A stretch of DNA of 64,000 nucleotides from the NCBI GenBank assembly GCA_014529385.2, contig CM043959.1, forward strand, positions 14,199,809-14,263,808, in the 5' to 3' direction. A model generated the notes under the pieces. It worked only from the letters and a program-made list of their open reading frames with translations. It did not search any database and had not been told where the DNA came from. A program made the position numbers and the translations under genes. This DNA comes from Adiantum capillus-veneris. Taxonomy: Eukaryota; Streptophyta; Polypodiopsida; Polypodiales; Pteridaceae. Below are positions 10,679-21,735 of the stretch, one piece after another; position 1 is the stretch's first letter; each line of letters opens with the position of its first letter.

Positions 10679-11870
10679 ATGGATTCCACGTCGGAGTCAG
10701 CTTCAGAGATAAAGGCATGCTTGTATGAGGACTTTGAGGAGGCTCGATAGGCATGGAATGGTCAAGCGCCTGCTCTTGAGGTGCGCATTCCGGTGCAGGA
10801 TCTTATGGACCCAATTGCGCAGTACGCTATGAATGCAATTATTCTGTTTTTCCGGGGGAAAATGCCTACTGCGCAAGATGTCGGCCAATGGGTCGATTTT
10901 CTCCTTAAGCGTCAAGGTGTCCGTGGTGTCTACTTTGGGGCGCGTGGATTTTATGAAGTTTTGCTCGCAGATATAGAAGCTCGAAATCTTTTGCTTGAGA
11001 TGTCTCCCCTCTTTTTTAATGCACAGATGACACGTTCTCCCGTGGGCACTCACTAAAGACTACCAGAGTCTTATTCGTCACAAATGCCTGGTGTGGGTGG
11101 AAATTGTTGATTTCCCTCGCACGTGGAGACATTTCGTGCCGTTGTTGGCTACGCAGCTTGGGAAGGTTATCTGTCCTCCAAAATTGGATGCGAATACCAA
11201 CAGGTTTTGTATTCTTTGGGATACGGATAAGATTACCCCTGATGGTATTATGGTTGACTCAGGTGATCCTTGGGTGGGCAAGCGCCCTTTTAAACTTAAT
11301 TGGGGAAAATTTGCGAATTCTTGTTTTCGATGCGGCAAATTTGGTCATATGCAATCCGAATGTCCGGAGCCAGTCTTGCAACCCCCTCCCTCTGCTGTTC
11401 CTTTGTCCACCTCTCTCCCTACTGGAAAACCCACAAAGGATGCCAAGTCAAGTGGAGTTTCTACTGCTAAAGTGGCTTCGACTGTGGACAAAGGGAAAGG
11501 CAAGGTACAACAAGTTACTGATCTTGGGACTGGGACTGCTGTTAAAGGCAAAAAAGTTGGCCCTGATGATGTCAATACATGTGTGGTGCCAAAAAAAGCA
11601 CTGAAGATTCGCACGCAACTTTCGGCTCGTAATTACGTTCCTTCTGTTAATGCTAACAAGAATGCATCGTTTAAGCAACTTCCATGCAATGACAATCGCA
11701 CGCTGATTGATGCATGGGATAAAGCGATGCACTCTTACATAGCTGTACTCCTTGGTGAGGCTTCCACATCGCATGTGAACACTGTGGACACGTTTCCTGT
11801 CCTGACTCAGAGGATGGGTCCTCGCACGGATGCAGTGGATGGAGACGTGTCTATCGGCACCTCCACTTGA
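10679..11870 (+). pseudogene. LINE-B ORF1 (zinc-knuckle RNA-binding protein) with one TAG and one frameshift
   Basis: ATG at 10679 gives MDSTSESASEIKACLYEDF. An in-frame TAG lies at 10748-10750. Reading continues (VQDLMDPIAQYAMNAII.. FLLKRQGVRGVYFGARGFYE), then a one-base shift near 11035-11050 moves to frame 3 (LTKDYQSLIRHKCLVWVEIVDF). A CCHC knuckle CFRCGKFGHMQSEC lies at about 11323-11364, followed by a Ser/Pro/Lys-rich tail to TGA at 11868-11870. The domain order (globular part, knuckle, basic tail) is that of plant L1 ORF1 proteins (DUF4283 type). The related copies at 16206-17875 and 62956-62612 confirm the frame. Inferred role: RNA binding and RNP assembly. Two lesions only, so a recently active ancestor is likely. 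Confidence 0.88.
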
Positions 11871-11897
11871 TTTTGAAAATTCTTGCTTTATGTACAT

Positions 11898-14800
11898 ATG
11901 TTTCCAATGCAGAGTCATATTAAATGCATCTCATACAATGTGCGTGGGTTATGCAACCTGGACAAATGGCGGCTGACCTGGCACTATATACATACATGTA
12001 GGACAGACATAGTTGTATTGCAAGAGCACAATCAGCACGAGTTTGTTGGTCAATGTTCCTATTTTGTTGGATATTGGATTGCGTATGCTGGCTTGCAAGA
12101 TTTCTCTGGTGTATTGATGATGATTCGACATGAGCTTCAGCCTGTTATGTTATACAACGATCCGCTTGGTCGGTGGATGGTTGTACAGTGTTTGTTGAAT
12201 GGTCGAGTTCATGAATTTGGAGGTACATATGCATATACGGTCTCTGGGCAAAGAGCTGCTTTGTGGCGAGAAATCTCGTCTCACCCATGGACATCGAATG
12301 CATTTTTGTGTGGAGATTTCAATAATACTCCTGATTTACTTGACAGTACTACACGACATTCGCATATGTTGCTTACGGAGAAGCATAACTGGGATCTTCT
12401 AGCTGCCTCTACTCAAATGATAGATATATGGCGTTCTTTGCATCCTGATGCCTCTGGTTTTACCTTTCAGCATGCTGCTCATTCCTCTTACAGAGCACGA
12501 TTAGATCGTTGGTATTTGCTTAATGGGCAACAATATGATGAATTTGTATGTGACATGAGGATAGATTATGCTCTGCAGTTATCGGATCATTATCCTCTCT
12601 TGCTGTCGTTGTCTTTTGGACAGTCTCTTTGTGATTGGCCTCTTCACAGGAAACGTTTGTTGCATGTTAATAATGCCTCTCTTACTCATGAAGCTTTTCG
12701 TCACATGGTTGCCGATATTATTCCCCCGCTGTTGGCTCAAATGCATATTGATTTGGATGCTGCTTGGTATCGTTTTGTCATGAGAATACAAACTGTGAAT
12801 TCTGACTATGGTAGGCAGCATATGCAGAGTATTCGGGAGACTGTCGGTGATGCGAAACAGGTTAGTCAACGATTACATCAGCTGGCTGATTTTCGGCCAT
12901 TGTCTGGCTCTGAGATGACAGAGTTATGCGAAGCTCAAGTGTCTATTCAAAAAAATGATAAGAGGAAGCTTGCTAAGTGGCAGACGCGTGTCCGACAACA
13001 GGCCTTTATGGATAAAGGTTGTGCTTCGAAGAAATTTTTTAAGCAGTTGCATCATTCGAGAGTCTCACAGTCGATTACATGTATTATGCTTCCTTCGGGT
13101 GCCTGGACTTCTTCGAAGCGAGAATTGGCTGATGTTATGGTTTCACATTATCGTACGGTGTTTGCTGCCCCATCTCAGCCTTCTTCGGCAACTTGTAGAG
13201 CACGTGAATTGTTGCTTTCTTATGTTAGTCCGATCGTGTCTTCGCAGGACGCACAATGCCTTGAAGATCCTTTCTCTGTCGCCGACTTGCATGGTGCCTT
13301 GCTTGCATTGGGCCGGTGGAGATCTCCTGGTTGGGATGGACTTACTGTGGAATTTTTCCTCTCGTTTTGGGATGACCTTAAACAACCCCTGATCTTCATG
13401 ATAAATGTGGCATGGGAAAAACAGGATTTGCCAATTTCATGGAAAGAGGGCTTACTTAAGTTGTTACCCAAGCAAGTGCTTTGCGAGCAATTCTCTCATT
13501 GGCGGCCTATAACGTTGATGCCGGTGATATACAAGATTTTGGCTAAAATGTTAGTCCATCGCATCAAGGACCATTTGTTTACAGGGCTTCATCAGGCTCA
13601 GTATGGTTTCATTCCTCGTCGTCAAATCATGGACAATTTGGCAAATCTTATGATTGGCATGGAATATGCTAGGTATACGCAGCAAGATGTGCTCGTCATG
13701 CAAGTTGATATTGAAAAGGCCTTTGACACTGTGCATTGGGACTTCATTGCCGCCACAATGAGATGTCTAGGATTTGGTCCTAAGTTGGCAAATGTGGTTT
13801 ATTTTTTGTATGATTGTAGTACGTCTTCGGGCATCCTGGACGGGGAATTGACAGAATCGTGGCCGCTTGCTTGTTCGGTTAGGCAAGGTTGCCCTATTAG
13901 TGCTTTGCTGTATGCAATTGCTTCTCATCCTTTGTTGATGTATCTTGATCACTTGACCTCTGCGCACCATCTTCATGGTTTGCAGCTTCCTTCGGGTCAT
14001 ACTTTTATTGGACAGGCTTATGCAGATGACTCGTTGCTTATGCCCCGCAATCAGCAAAATGATCTTCAAGAGATTATGAACGCTTTGGAATTTTTTGCGC
14101 TTGCGGCTGGTCTAAAAGTCAATTTCCGTAAATCAAAGCTTCTGCCGCTTCGTTCTTGTGATTGGCATGCTCTGTTGTGGCCAGGAGAGATTGTTCTTCC
14201 AAATGTAATCACTAGGAATTTGGGTTATCCAATTGGATGGAATGTTACGCACACGCAGAAAGTGGATTGGGTTATGAATCGCCTGAATGTTAAACTGCAT
14301 TACTGGAAGCTTTCTACCTGGCAATTACATGTTCGCCTTCGTATTGTTCAGAGTATCCTCGTGGCATATGTTCAGTTCTTTTTGCCATTGTTGCATTGGC
14401 CCCGTCATTGTCTTGACTCTCTAATGTCGACCATTTTGTCTCATTTGTGGCGAACGCGTGCTCACAAAAAAGGGTTGCGCTTGTTATCGATGGCGAAACT
14501 ATGTACACCAAAGCGCTTTGGTGGTTTGAATATATTGGATCTGCGTAGGCATGTCATTGCCAGGAAGGCTATGCTTTTGCCTACACTTGTGCAACAATCT
14601 CAGCCTTGGACTCTTATGTTTGCACACTTGACTCAGCATGTGGTTACATCTTCATTTGGTCACTGGCAATCATCCATGTGGGAGGCAGTATTTGGTAAGA
14701 TGGATGCTCGTATTCCTAGATGCCCTCTTTCTTCCACCTTGCTTTTTGCATGGAAACAGGTTACGATTTATCTTTCCTGGAATGCTTGGAGGGAAGGAAA

Positions 14801-15497
14801 CTCGCTTCGTGCGGAGAGTCTTCATTGGAGTCCGGCATTTTCTCTTACTTTGGTTGACCGCTCGCCTCGCCAGGCGTATTTCCTCTCCTGTCGTGGCATT
14901 CGAGTGGTTGAGGATGTGGTGGATGCGGATGGTTTCACTTTTGAGTTTCCATTTGCCGCTCGCCGCTTTGGATTGGGCATGCACTATCGCCAGTTTTGGA
15001 GAGAATTACAGCAAATGTTGTCAGGTTTCTTGCCGGTTTCACCTTTGGCAGATGGTGATCGCATGTCTGACTGGAAGCTTGGGGAAATGCCATTTCGTGA
15101 TATTTCTGCTGGCCGGGCATCTGCTCTTCTTCTGCCTCGTTCATGGATTGTTGATCATTGCAACGTTATTTGGCACATGCATAAATCCGATATTTGGTGG
15201 CGCAGGATTATATCTGCAACATGGGAAAGTCGTTTGCCGTTGAAAGAGCGTTTGTTTCTTTGGCGGTGTTTACTTGGTGTGCTCCCAGTGGGTACCTTTC
15301 TTCAGATGCGCCGTATCCGCTCTTCATCATGTGTCCGTTGCTTATCTGCCGATGAGGATGTCTGTCACCTCTTGTGGGATTGCCGTGTCACTCGAGAATT
15401 CCTTCGTCGGGTTTCTGCGTGTATGCGGCTACGTTTTCCCACGACGGTCTTCCATAAGCGGTTTTGGATTTTCGGTATCTTCTCGCCGGCATTGTAG
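11898..15497 (+). CDS. LINE-B ORF2 polyprotein: APE endonuclease, reverse transcriptase, zf-RVT; uninterrupted
   Basis: First ATG in an open frame that extends upstream to 11883; 1199 residues, TAG at 15495-15497. Endonuclease: ISYNVRGL (about residue 12), VVLQEHN (about 40, catalytic Glu), GDFNN (about 138), SDHYPLLL (about 229). Reverse transcriptase: HWRPITLMPVIYKILAK (about 535), DIEKAFDTVHWDF (about 602, first catalytic Asp), RQGCPISALLY (about 660), YADDSLL (about 707, catalytic Asp pair). C-terminal zf-RVT: PLKERLFLWRCLLGVLP (about 1113), CVRC and HLLWDC. All catalytic motifs I can name are present. The length suits plant L1 ORF2. It nicks target DNA and reverse transcribes the element RNA at the nick. 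Its partner ORF1 28 bases upstream is broken, so autonomous activity of this copy is doubtful. Confidence 0.93.
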   Translation: MFPMQSHIKCISYNVRGLCNLDKWRLTWHYIHTCRTDIVVLQEHNQHEFVGQCSYFVGYWIAYAGLQDFSGVLMMIRHELQPVMLYNDPLGRWMVVQCLLNGRVHEFGGTYAYTVSGQRAALWREISSHPWTSNAFLCGDFNNTPDLLDSTTRHSHMLLTEKHNWDLLAASTQMIDIWRSLHPDASGFTFQHAAHSSYRARLDRWYLLNGQQYDEFVCDMRIDYALQLSDHYPLLLSLSFGQSLCDWPLHRKRLLHVNNASLTHEAFRHMVADIIPPLLAQMHIDLDAAWYRFVMRIQTVNSDYGRQHMQSIRETVGDAKQVSQRLHQLADFRPLSGSEMTELCEAQVSIQKNDKRKLAKWQTRVRQQAFMDKGCASKKFFKQLHHSRVSQSITCIMLPSGAWTSSKRELADVMVSHYRTVFAAPSQPSSATCRARELLLSYVSPIVSSQDAQCLEDPFSVADLHGALLALGRWRSPGWDGLTVEFFLSFWDDLKQPLIFMINVAWEKQDLPISWKEGLLKLLPKQVLCEQFSHWRPITLMPVIYKILAKMLVHRIKDHLFTGLHQAQYGFIPRRQIMDNLANLMIGMEYARYTQQDVLVMQVDIEKAFDTVHWDFIAATMRCLGFGPKLANVVYFLYDCSTSSGILDGELTESWPLACSVRQGCPISALLYAIASHPLLMYLDHLTSAHHLHGLQLPSGHTFIGQAYADDSLLMPRNQQNDLQEIMNALEFFALAAGLKVNFRKSKLLPLRSCDWHALLWPGEIVLPNVITRNLGYPIGWNVTHTQKVDWVMNRLNVKLHYWKLSTWQLHVRLRIVQSILVAYVQFFLPLLHWPRHCLDSLMSTILSHLWRTRAHKKGLRLLSMAKLCTPKRFGGLNILDLRRHVIARKAMLLPTLVQQSQPWTLMFAHLTQHVVTSSFGHWQSSMWEAVFGKMDARIPRCPLSSTLLFAWKQVTIYLSWNAWREGNSLRAESLHWSPAFSLTLVDRSPRQAYFLSCRGIRVVEDVVDADGFTFEFPFAARRFGLGMHYRQFWRELQQMLSGFLPVSPLADGDRMSDWKLGEMPFRDISAGRASALLLPRSWIVDHCNVIWHMHKSDIWWRRIISATWESRLPLKERLFLWRCLLGVLPVGTFLQMRRIRSSSCVRCLSADEDVCHLLWDCRVTREFLRRVSACMRLRFPTTVFHKRFWIFGIFSPAL

Positions 15498-16115
15498 TGT
15501 TTTGCAGCCTTCTTCATGTGGGTCACGTTTTGGGCATATTGGAGCCTATGGCGGCAGCGTAATGGCTATATGTTCCATCGCATTCATACGGATCCACTAC
15601 CTTTCTTCAAGATTTCCCTTCAGCAGTCTTTGAGGTTTGCCTTGGAAGTTGGTGATATCACAGCAAAGATACATCAGCTTTCTTATGAATGTTTTTAGCT
15701 ATTCTATACCGCCGAACACTGTTGTGTTCCTTTCCTTGTACATCTTTTTGGTGGGTTTTCCTCTCTTTGAGGTTTCCCACAGATAGCTAAATCAAATTGA
15801 TTTACAAAAAAAAAAAAGTGTACGCTTCTGCCACTTGTTTGTCGTGCGACTCTGCCCTCCGCAACTCCTACACTTTAGCGCGCCGGTGGTTGAAGATTAT
15901 TTTCATCTGCACGCGGCCCTTCTGTCAGTTACTCGTGTGAGCGACCGTGGACGTGTCTGTGTGTTTACTTTCAGCATGAGGTTCTTTTTGTCGGTGTGTT
16001 CAGCAGAGTCCTTTCTAGAAAGCTTGAAAAAAATAAAAAATATAAAAGTGCAGTTTTGATTGGATATCGCAAAAGAATCTGTATATAAGCGTTAAAAAAA
16101 AGGTGGATCTTTCCT

Positions 16116-17875
16116 CAATGGATGCTGCAAACATCATCAAGAGTGTTTGTCAAAGGATTTTGCTGAGCTCGGAATGCTTGAGAAGGTCATCAGCGAGTTA
16201 CTGAAGTGGTTATTCCGGTTCAGCAGCAGCTTATGGATCCGATTGCACAGTATGCGTTGAATGCGGTCATTGTGTTCTTCCCTAGCAAGATGCCCTCAGC
16301 ACAAGATGTAGGTCAATGGGTTGATTTCTTGTTGAAAAGACAAGTTGTCCAAGGAGTGTATTTTTGTGCCCGTGGTTTTTATAAGGTGTTATTGGCAGAC
16401 ATGGAAGCTCACTTGCAATTATTGTAAATGTTGCCCTTGTTTTTCAATATGCAAATGACACATGTATTGCCTTGGACGCTTACTAAAGACTATCAGAGCT
16501 TGATACGACATAGGTGCCCAATTTGGGTAGAAATAGTTAGATTTCCACGAACTTGGAAGCATTTTTTGCCACTCCTAGCTGCTCAGTTGGTGGGCAAAGT
16601 GATATGCCCCCCAAACTTGGATACTAATTCCAATTTAGTGTGTTGTGGGATACAGATATGCTGACGCCATCAGGAATAACGGTTGACTCTGGTGATCCAA
16701 TCATAGTTTTTTCAAGCATCAACCATGCGTCTCACTCGGGCTGGTATGGAAGCTTGAAATAAGCCCGATTCAGACCCCCCGAAGAATCCATACGTGATAA
16801 ACCATACGGCACCCTAAAAAATAGTTTATATATATAACAATTTGCAATTAAAACACTAGAGAGCAGCACAAAACCACAAAATGCATTAAAACACCATAGC
16901 AAATGTAGAATCTAGCTGAATCAAGGAGTCGAGAGTCGGGACAAAGGTCAATAGATACTAGAGCAAAGCAAGAGATGGCAAAATATAAAGCCTTCAAAAC
17001 CAACAAGATTGTAGACTTTAATGACTCCAAATGACTAGATTCTAGGGCATCGCAATGGTAGGCAAGATCGAAGCGGCTCATGGGTGAAGAGAGGAGGTGA
17101 GGCACTCAATGTGAATTTTGAGGCAGCAGCTACAATCGGGTGCACAAGTTGAGATTCTCACAGGCTCCCTCACTCATAATGACCCAAGCTCACATTTGGG
17201 CCAAAAAAATGTCAACGTGTAAAAATCCATGCTAAGTGAGAAAAAATGTTTCTCGCATCATCCTCACTATGGATCCAATGGTAGCCAAACGGCGGTTTAA
17301 ACTCAAATGGGAAAAATTTGCAGGCACATGTTTTAGTTGTGGAAAATTTGGCCATATGCAGTCTGAATGCCAGGAATCTTTGCTGAAACTACCACCCTCT
17401 GCTGTTCCGGCATCTAGAATCCATGTTGCCTCCCCCTCCTCTTCATTTGTGAGACCAAAGATGGGATGCTAATGGAAGCATGCAGGCTAAACAGGGAAAA
17501 GATCAAAATAAAAGCATGCCTAATGTGCATCCTGCTGCAAAGGCAGATACCAAAGGTAAAGCCAAAATGACGGATTCTACTGATAGTTGGCAAACTCCAA
17601 AGAAGCCAGTTAAGCTTCGTGTTTTGCCTGTTTCAAGAAATTATGTGTCTACTTTGGATGCGAGAAGTAGTGCATATTCTACATCTACATCTCATGATCA
17701 CAAGTCGCTCGTTGAAGCATGGGACATAGTGGTACACTCATATAAAGATGCTCTACTTGGATCAACATCTGGGTCGTTGTCTATGCATCAGAATCCTCAC
17801 CAAGGAAGGCATATGGAGTCCGCTTTATTGACTGTTGGTATGGAGGCGGATGTGCCCATGGGCAATACCACTTGA
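16116..17875 (+). pseudogene. LINE-B ORF1, broken and interrupted by a transposon
   Basis: ATG at about 16116 (MDAANIIKSV), then a shift. Recognisable pieces are 16206-16427 (LMDPIAQYALNAVIVFF, FLLKRQVVQGVYFCARGFYK), a stop, and 16428-16664 (LTKDYQSLIRHRCPIWVEIV, GKVICPPNLD). The reading is cut at GATCCAAT (16694-16701), resumes at 17272, and passes the intact knuckle CFSCGKFGHMQSEC (about 17326-17370) and a basic tail ending TGA near 17873. A TAA at 17470 breaks the tail. Confidence 0.85.
16702..17271. mobile_element. 570-bp non-autonomous DNA transposon (hAT-like MITE) in LINE-B ORF1
   Basis: Removing 16702-17271 plus one copy of GATCCAAT restores the ORF1 sequence seen in the LINE-B copy at 10679-11870. 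The 8-bp GATCCAAT occurs at both 16694-16701 and 17272-17279, exactly flanking. The ends are short inverted repeats: CATAGT at the left, ACTATG at the right. An 8-bp duplication is typical of hAT elements. There is no transposase frame inside; it is AT-rich with a short run TATATATA. Superfamily assignment rests on duplication length only, as the terminal repeats are short. Confidence 0.8.
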
Positions 17876-17889
17876 TGATAGTGCCCCAT

Positions 17890-20800
17890 GCTTCTCTTGT
17901 AAATACTGTACAGATGCATTCTCCTCTTAGATGCTTTATGTATAATCTACGCGGATTGTGCAACCATGAGAAGTAGAAGTTAATTTGACATTATGTACAT
18001 ACAAATAAAGCAAATACAGTGGTGTTATAGGAGCATAATCAGCATGATTTTGTAGGTCAATCTTCGTATTATGCGGGATTCTGTATTGTTTATGCTGGTA
18101 CTGGTTCTTTCTCGGGTGTTTTGATGGTGGTGCGTCATGAACTGCACCCGGTTTTAGCCCATAATGATCCAGCGGGGCGTTGGATGGTAGTTAAATGTCT
18201 TGTCCAAGGGAACATTCTAGAATTTGTTGGTATTTATGCTTATACTACCTTGGCACAAAGAAGTCATCTTTGGCAAGAGTTGGTCAAATACCCATGGTGT
18301 TCACATGCTTTTTTGGGAGGGGATTTTAATAATGCACCTGCAAACGCGGACAACACAACGAGTCATTCGCATATGTTGAGCTTTTGAATGCTCTTCTTGG
18401 GATGCCATGGCCAGTAATACTAGTGTCTTGGATTTATGGACCAGCACCCACTCTTCAGAGCAGGGTTATACATTTAGTCATAATGCTCACTCTAGATATA
18501 GAGCACAATTGGATCGTTGCTATGTACTGGGTACTCCGCAATATGATATGTTTGCATGTGATATGAGGATTCATCGTTCTTTCACATTATCTGATCATTC
18601 TCCTCTTTGGCTCTGGGTCTATTTTGAGGCATTAGATATAGATTCCCCGCTCCTTCAAAAGCGGTTATTGCACATTAATAATGCGTATCTTTCACATACA
18701 ACATTTTTTTATTGAAGCAGTAATTCCTCCACTTGTCTCTCATATGTTTATTGATGTGGATGTGGCTTGGTATCGTTTTTTCATGCGCATCCAGGCAGTC
18801 ATAAAGGATTATGGTTCTTGATACATGTACCAGTTGAGAAATAAAGTGCAGGAAGATAAGGCGACCTGCCAAGCCTTGGGAAGTCTTGCAAATATGAGAA
18901 GGCTTACTGATTCAGAACAAGAGGAATTATGCGTAGCTAAAACCTCATTGATGCATAATGATAAGAGAAAACTTGAAAAATGAAAAATTAGATCTAGGGA
19001 ATACGCTTTTATGGTTTTTGCCAAACCTGAAGCCCCCTTGAGTGAGGTTTTGCAAGTCAGACAGTTATTATTGTCATATGTACATCCTATATTGACAATG
19101 AATGATGTAGATACCCTTGAGGCCAGGTTTACTGAGGATAAGTTGCACGACAGTTTGTTGCATCTTGGTCGTTGAAAATCGCCTGGATGGGACGGGCTTA
19201 CGGTGGAATTTTTCCTTCCCTTTTGGGAATCCCTTAAGCAGCCTCTCCTTTTCATGATAAATCATGCATGGACCACACAATCTTTGCCGCAATCATGGAA
19301 AGGACTTGTGAAATTGTTGCCTAAGCAAGCATTGTGTAAATACTTTTCGCATTGGCCTCCAATAACACTTATGCCGATTATTTATAAATTGTTGTCGAAA
19401 ATGATAGCTACTCGTGCTGCTGACCATTTGTTTTCTGGCATACATCCGACTCAATATGGATTTATTCCTTGCTGAAAAATTATGGATAGTATTGCCAATG
19501 CTTTTATTGGAATTGAGTATGCAAAATGTACTAGACAAGATGTGCTTATCATGCAGATTGATATAGAGAAAGCATTTGACACTGTTCATTGGGACTTCAT
19601 TGCTCAGATCATGACGGCTTTGGGCTTTGGGCCCAAGATACGACGGATAGTCTATTTTCTTTACGAAAAGAGTCAATCTGCCGGAATTCTTGACGGTGAG
19701 CTAACTCGGTTATGGGATCTTGGTCAATGCCATAAACGTTGTTGTTTCCGTTGAAAACAAAATCGGTCACGCAAGGATTCCCTTTGAGTGCCATGTTGTA
19801 TGCTATTGCTACACATCCTCTGCTGTTGTATCTGGACTTCTTAACAGCATCTGGTCAGCTACATGGACTGGAACTGCAAGCTCATGATCATTTTGTGGCA
19901 CAAGCGTATGCGGATGACTCCATGTTCTCGCCTAGAAATCAACCTAAGGATGTTCATTGTATTATGGAAGCACTACATATTTATGGGTTGGCTGCAGGTC
20001 TGCAAGTGAATTTTCGAAAATCTAAATTGTTGCAGCTGCATCAAATAGATAGGCATGCTATGTTATGGCCAGGTGAAACGGTGAAGCTTGAACAAATTGT
20101 GAGACATCTTGGTTATTTGTTGGCTTGGTCGGTTAACAATGCGAAGTTGTTGCAATCAGTTTAGAATAAACTGAGGTCTAAATTGCATTATTGGAAATTG
20201 TCTACCTGGCCGCTCCATGTAAGACTCAGAATAGTGCAGTCTATTTTGATAGCATACATGCAATTTTTCTTGCCATTGTTGCATTGGCCACCCTGTCATC
20301 TTCGGGATTTCATGTCTCAAATTCTGGAGCACTTCTGGTCCACTTCCTCTCACAAAAATTCTTGCGATTGCTTGCGATGGATAAGCTTTGTACTCCAAAA
20401 TGTTGTGGTGGTCTGAATATCCTTCATTTGTGTGCTCATGTTAAAGCAAGGAAGGCTACTTTGTCGTTGGTGTTGGTTGAGCAAAAACAGCCCTAAACGC
20501 AGATGCTTGCATTTTTGTGTTCTCATGTGGTTTCCACGCCAGCCTTTGGCCATTGGCAACCGTCGTATTGAAATGTGGTTTTTGGTAAAGTTGAAGCTAC
20601 AATTCCGGGATGTCTCTTTGCTTCCACTCTAGTGGCAGACTGGAAGTTACGAGAGAATTGTTGTGGAATGGTAGAGATGACGTTTGTGGAAATTCTCTTC
20701 GATTGGAGAGTTTGCATTGGAGTAGAGTTTTTGCTCAGACTCTTGTTCAACGCTCTCCTAAATAGGCTTACTTTCTCCCACAAAAATATTGACAGGATAA

Positions 20801-21560
20801 CAGACGTGATAAATGCTGAAGGACGGGTGCTCTCGTTTAGACAGGCTGCTCTTACCTTTGGACTTGGGTTACACTACATGCGCATGCGGGACATTATTAA
20901 GAAGTTGGTCGTTCTATATCTCCCATCCCGCCGCTAGTTGAAGACAATCGAATTTACGATTGGCTCTATGCTGGTTCTTCGATTGGTTCGATAGCAACAA
21001 AGAAAGTGTACTATCATTTGGAGTCCTCTTCCTGGATCCAAGAACATTGTGACAAGGTATGGAATATGAATAAGAGTGTTACTTGGTGGCGGAGTAAAGT
21101 TATGAAAGTGTGGCATGCTAAGCTACCTCTCAAGGAGCGATTGTTTATGTGGAGATGTGTTTATGTGGAGATGTATTTATGTGGAGATGTATTGTTGGGA
21201 TTCTCCCGACTGGCAAATTACTGCGCTTAGGAGATTGGCCTCTTCGCGATGCGTTTGATGTGGTGCAGGCATTAAGAATATTCCACATCTACTATGGTCT
21301 TGTTTACGTATGCGACAGTTTATGGATAGCATCTCTTCAGCTCTTCGCTCGTGTTTCCCTGGATTACAATTTGGTAAATTTTTCTAGATCTTTGGAGTGC
21401 TTGAAGCCTTTGCTTCGGCCGTATGCATACTTTTTCGGCTGGGTTAGATTCTCGATACTATTAGACAGTGTGGAAAGCATGGAATTCCCTCATGTTTCAC
21501 CAAATTCAAGTAGAATATGTTTCTTTCTTCAAGATATCTCTTAGACAGTCTCTTCAAGTT
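17890..21560 (+). pseudogene. LINE-B ORF2, decayed
   Basis: Endonuclease pieces: MYNLRGLCNHEK near 17935, LMVVRHELHPV at 18124, GGDFNNAP near 18317, LSDHSPLWLW near 18590. Reverse transcriptase: HWPPITLMPIIYKLL (19352), DIEKAFDTVHWDF (19560), and YADDSMFSPRNQP (19908). The GCPISA region is disrupted near 19735 (KRCCF then QGFPLSAMLY). The thumb is at 20183-20416 and the zf-RVT at about 21006-21230 with LPLKERLFMWRC. Stops and frameshifts recur every few hundred bases. A triplication at 21143-21190 breaks the zinc region. Confidence 0.88.
21143..21190 (+). repeat. Three tandem 16-bp units in the LINE-B zf-RVT region
   Basis: GTTTATGTGGAGATGT at 21143 and 21159, and ATTTATGTGGAGATGT at 21175. 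Period 16 is not a multiple of three, so it shifts the frame. The intact copy has a single unit, so this is replication slippage after insertion. Confidence 0.93.
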
Positions 21561-21703
21561 GCCTATGACTTGGACGAGCTCCCTGTTAGCCATTACCAGC
21601 TCTACTTTGACTCTTTCTGATTAACAGTTTGTTATACTTTCTATGCGTTTTCCTCGCTTTGAGGTTTCCCATTTGTAATTCAATCTGACATTACAAAAAA
21701 AAT

Positions 21704-21735
21704 GTGTGTGTGTGTGTGTGTGTTGGGGGGGGGGT
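21704..21735. repeat. (TG)n tract followed by a G run
   Basis: About 10 TG units directly after the poly(A) of the LINE-B copy, then TT and about 10 G. This is the same arrangement as at 62559-62581 after another LINE-B 3' end. Confidence 0.95.

Larger units (their letters stand above)
10346..15817 (+). mobile_element. LINE-B retrotransposon, nearly complete and comparatively young
   Basis: 5' UTR about 10346-10678, ORF1 10679-11870, spacer, ORF2 11898-15497, 3' UTR 15498-15804 ending GATTTAC followed by about 13 A. The 3' end motif (GAGGTTTCCCA..AAAT..TTTAC-A) is shared with copies ending at 21695 and 62558. The exact 5' limit is uncertain; I place it where homology of the preceding LINE-B fragment stops. 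ORF2 is uninterrupted and ORF1 has only one stop and one frameshift, so the copy is the least decayed element in the window. Confidence 0.9.
15818..21695 (+). mobile_element. LINE-B retrotransposon, old decayed copy
   Basis: Follows the poly(A) of the previous LINE-B head to tail. The 5' UTR is about 15818-16115, then ORF1 (16116-17875, split by a 570-bp insertion) and ORF2 (about 17890-21560) in fragments. The 3' UTR ends TGAGGTTTCCCA..ACATTAC plus 8 A at 21688-21695. Many stops and shifts. Codon-level similarity to the intact copy is clear throughout, so it is the same family but older. Confidence 0.88.

Noticed and set aside
11448-11918. Minus-strand 156-codon frame
   Set aside because: Antisense to LINE-B ORF1, which has the zinc knuckle and matching copies.
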